DNA of 64,000 nucleotides from Erythroxylum novogranatense. Taxonomy: Eukaryota; Streptophyta; Magnoliopsida; Malpighiales; Erythroxylaceae. The position numbers and the translations under genes are program-made. Each line of letters starts with the position of its first letter. The first letter of the stretch is position 1. The stretch spans positions 39,465,858-39,529,857 of the forward strand of contig CM057230.1 of assembly GCA_029891385.1 (NCBI GenBank), read 5' to 3'. Shown piece after piece: positions 62,190 to 64,000 of the stretch. The notes under the pieces are model-generated. The model was not told where the DNA came from and made no database searches. It saw only the letters and a program-made list of their open reading frames with translations.

Positions 62190-62940
62190 TTAGGTTTATT
62201 ACTATCATCCATTCTCAGCGTTGTCTGATCTTGCAAAGCTCTATAGTGATCTTAGATGGAACGTCATGAGGCCTCAATGATTTGAGGCAGTGATGCGTGT
62301 CAGATGCAGCCAGATCAAAGGCATTCAAGTTCAAGAATACCATGGAAAATTTTTAAAGCGTATTCCAACAGATGTCGACCTGCCAGGGGTTTGTAGTTTT
62401 TCCCACAAATTAGTTGTTGTTTCAATGTATATTAATTGCACGCCCGATTGTAAATGGTATTTGACTTTGATAAGAACATTTTAGTTTCTTGATCATTAGA
62501 ACTGAATTTGAAAACTTGCAAAATCCTCCAACCATTTGATAACTACAAGTTTTCTCTATATTAATCCTTCACATGAATCTCAGGACAATTCCAAAAGACG
62601 CCACAATTGGAATCTTGTAAGACGTTGCTAGCTTCTTCATTTAAGGAGATACTGCAGAAGTAGAAAATAAAATTTGTTGCAGAAGTAGAAAATAAAATTT
62701 GTTCTTTTTGCATAGAACAGTTGAATGTTAATTGACCTTCAGACACATGATTTTTCTGCAATTTGTTAGATCTATCCTCTCATTTATTCTTTTTCTAAAT
62801 GATGTGGTTGTGCAGATGGTAAGGATCTGATTTTGTCTTACCAGTTGTACTCACTTACAATGCTTGTCCCTGCAGATAAACTGTGACAAAACCTTAATGG
62901 TGACATTGAAACATGATGATAACACTATTACAATGTCGAC
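62190..62940 (+). pseudogene. SEC24-like COPII coat exon fragments
   Basis: The first exon piece (about 62195-62393) reads YYYHPFSALSDLAKLYSDLR, then WNVMRPQ, a TGA, then FEAVMRVRCSQIKGIQVQEY and KRIPTDVDLPG. The second (about 62879-62930) reads INCDKTLMVTLKHDDN. These match consecutive exons of the plant SEC24-like protein (At4g32640/At3g44340 type), which selects cargo in COPII vesicles at the endoplasmic reticulum. The rest of the gene is missing. The TGA where the family has Gly confirms decay. Confidence 0.8.
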
Positions 62941-62944
62941 TCAA

Positions 62945-64000
62945 GATATAATTACATAAGGAAAAAGAATTAAAAAATAATTTCATTTTAAATTAAAGAA
63001 TTAAATGGTTTTTTTAGTGTTTTTAATCCAAAGATTTAACACTATATTTTTCAAAAGTTTGAGTAAATATAAAACGATAAAAACAAAAAATTGAAATAGG
63101 TAAATCTATAACTAAAAGATTAAGTTATCATAGTGGATTGATTTGTTAAATAAAAATATTATTAATTATATATAAAACTAAATTAATTCTAACTTTTCAT
63201 TTCTATATGATTCATTTTAATCATTGGACGAAAGATTATATTTTGTATTTAATTAATAATACATTATGTAAATATTTATTTTAAATATATATCTAATGGC
63301 AAATTAAAATATTATTGATTATTAAGTATTTAAGTATTAAACCACGAAATCCATTCTATCCGTCCGTTTCATCAATGGTCTCTATTCTTTATCGTGCCTG
63401 TCACGTCTGTGCCCATTTTACGTCTTACTTTTTACTGTCAATAAACTTTAATTTTTTTATATTGTTATATATTTATATTTATATTATTTTTATTTTTATA
63501 ACACCAGTGATTTTAAAATTTATTATATATATTTATATATTTATGTAAATATTATTTTTATTATATTTATATATATATAAGTCACAAGAGTCACCATATA
63601 TATGTATATAATATATTCATTGTATATAGTTATATAATTATGTAACTATTATTTTATTTTTATTTTTTGACACATCCGTAATTTTGAATTTCATTATATA
63701 TTTATATATTTATGGAAATATTATATATATATTGTACATAAGTGAATATATGGTTGTGTACTATTCACATCTAAATTTGTGAAAATGAATTTAAGGATAT
63801 GAAATCAGGAGTTGGTGAGGTTGTGGAACATAACTAAGTCTTGGTTTGGAATATGGGAAGTTTACGCAGTTGATGAAAAAAATTAAATGAAAAATGAGAG
63901 TGCTAGAAATTATTGTATTATAAAATATGCTCTGTTTTTGGTGTTAGGGAGTAATCTTGAATTTTGATATGATATGGATGATTTTTTAATTGTAGTAGAA
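62945..64000. other. A+T-rich DNA with AT repeats, no gene seen
   Basis: Long (TA)n and TTTATAT runs. A block of about 160 bp recurs imperfectly (around 63460-63560 and 63635-63740, both with ACAYCMGTRATTTTRAAWTT-like text). A third, degraded hairpin motif (R3) lies at 63325-63380. Confidence 0.5.
63325..63380 (+). repeat. Hairpin motif R3 (degraded third copy)
   Basis: ATTAAGTATTTAAGTATTAA, then ACCACGAAATCCATTCTATC and CGTCCGTTTCATCAATGGTC align with R1 and R2, with the first hairpin arm missing. Similarity is weaker than between R1 and R2. Confidence 0.4.

Overview
This is a 64 kb stretch of nuclear DNA from a flowering plant, most likely a woody eudicot. It is A+T-rich with few genes. 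It has spliced plant gene families (group IIb WRKY factor, LRR-VI receptor-like pseudokinase) and the usual plant transposon load: Ty1/copia, Athila, Tekay-like LTRs, L1 and RTE LINEs, PIF/Harbinger and a SINE. No bacterial operons, rRNA genes or CRISPR arrays are present. All intron and exon edges were placed by eye from GT/AG sites and remembered family sequence.

Layout. 1-10.9 kb: the end of an LTR, a decayed copia element, then an L1-type LINE (minus strand) whose RNase H domain is split by a 4,191-bp solo LTR with a perfect 5-bp target duplication. 12.2-14.7 kb: a decayed PIF/Harbinger pair (DDE transposase and Myb-like ORF, plus strand). 15.7-18.3 kb: a group IIb WRKY gene (minus strand) whose conserved C-terminal tail survives beyond a premature stop. 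20.5-27.2 kb: a nearly complete but defective PIF/Harbinger element with terminal and subterminal repeats, a spliced DDE transposase, a Myb/SANT-like ORF and a third ORF joining a viroplasmin/RNase H1-N-like fold to a C-terminal membrane segment. 27.4-28.1 kb: a foldback element. 28.9-44.1 kb: nested retrotransposons (SIRE-type copia, RTE LINE, Athila, another copia). 44.2-47.2 kb: an LRR-VI inactive receptor kinase gene (minus strand) with one probable frameshift. 49.2-49.4 kb: a tRNA-derived SINE with an 18-bp target duplication. 49.6-52.5 kb: a 2.9-kb element with 164-bp terminal inverted repeats, enclosing (ATT)n-like DNA and two GC-rich arrays of short palindromes. 52.5-62.9 kb: a mosaic of broken, still intron-bearing fragments of four or more host genes (AAA-ATPase, LEUNIG, ALA3-like flippase, SEC24-like), all on the plus strand, with copies of one roughly 80-bp hairpin motif that begins TCTC at the front and in the middle. 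This looks like serial gene capture, perhaps by Helitrons.

Only two loci look like resident host genes, the WRKY gene and the LRR-VI gene, and each has a lesion in its 3' coding part. They are unrelated in function as far as the sequence shows. The most unusual material is the gene-fragment mosaic, the three-ORF Harbinger element and the palindrome-array TIR element.
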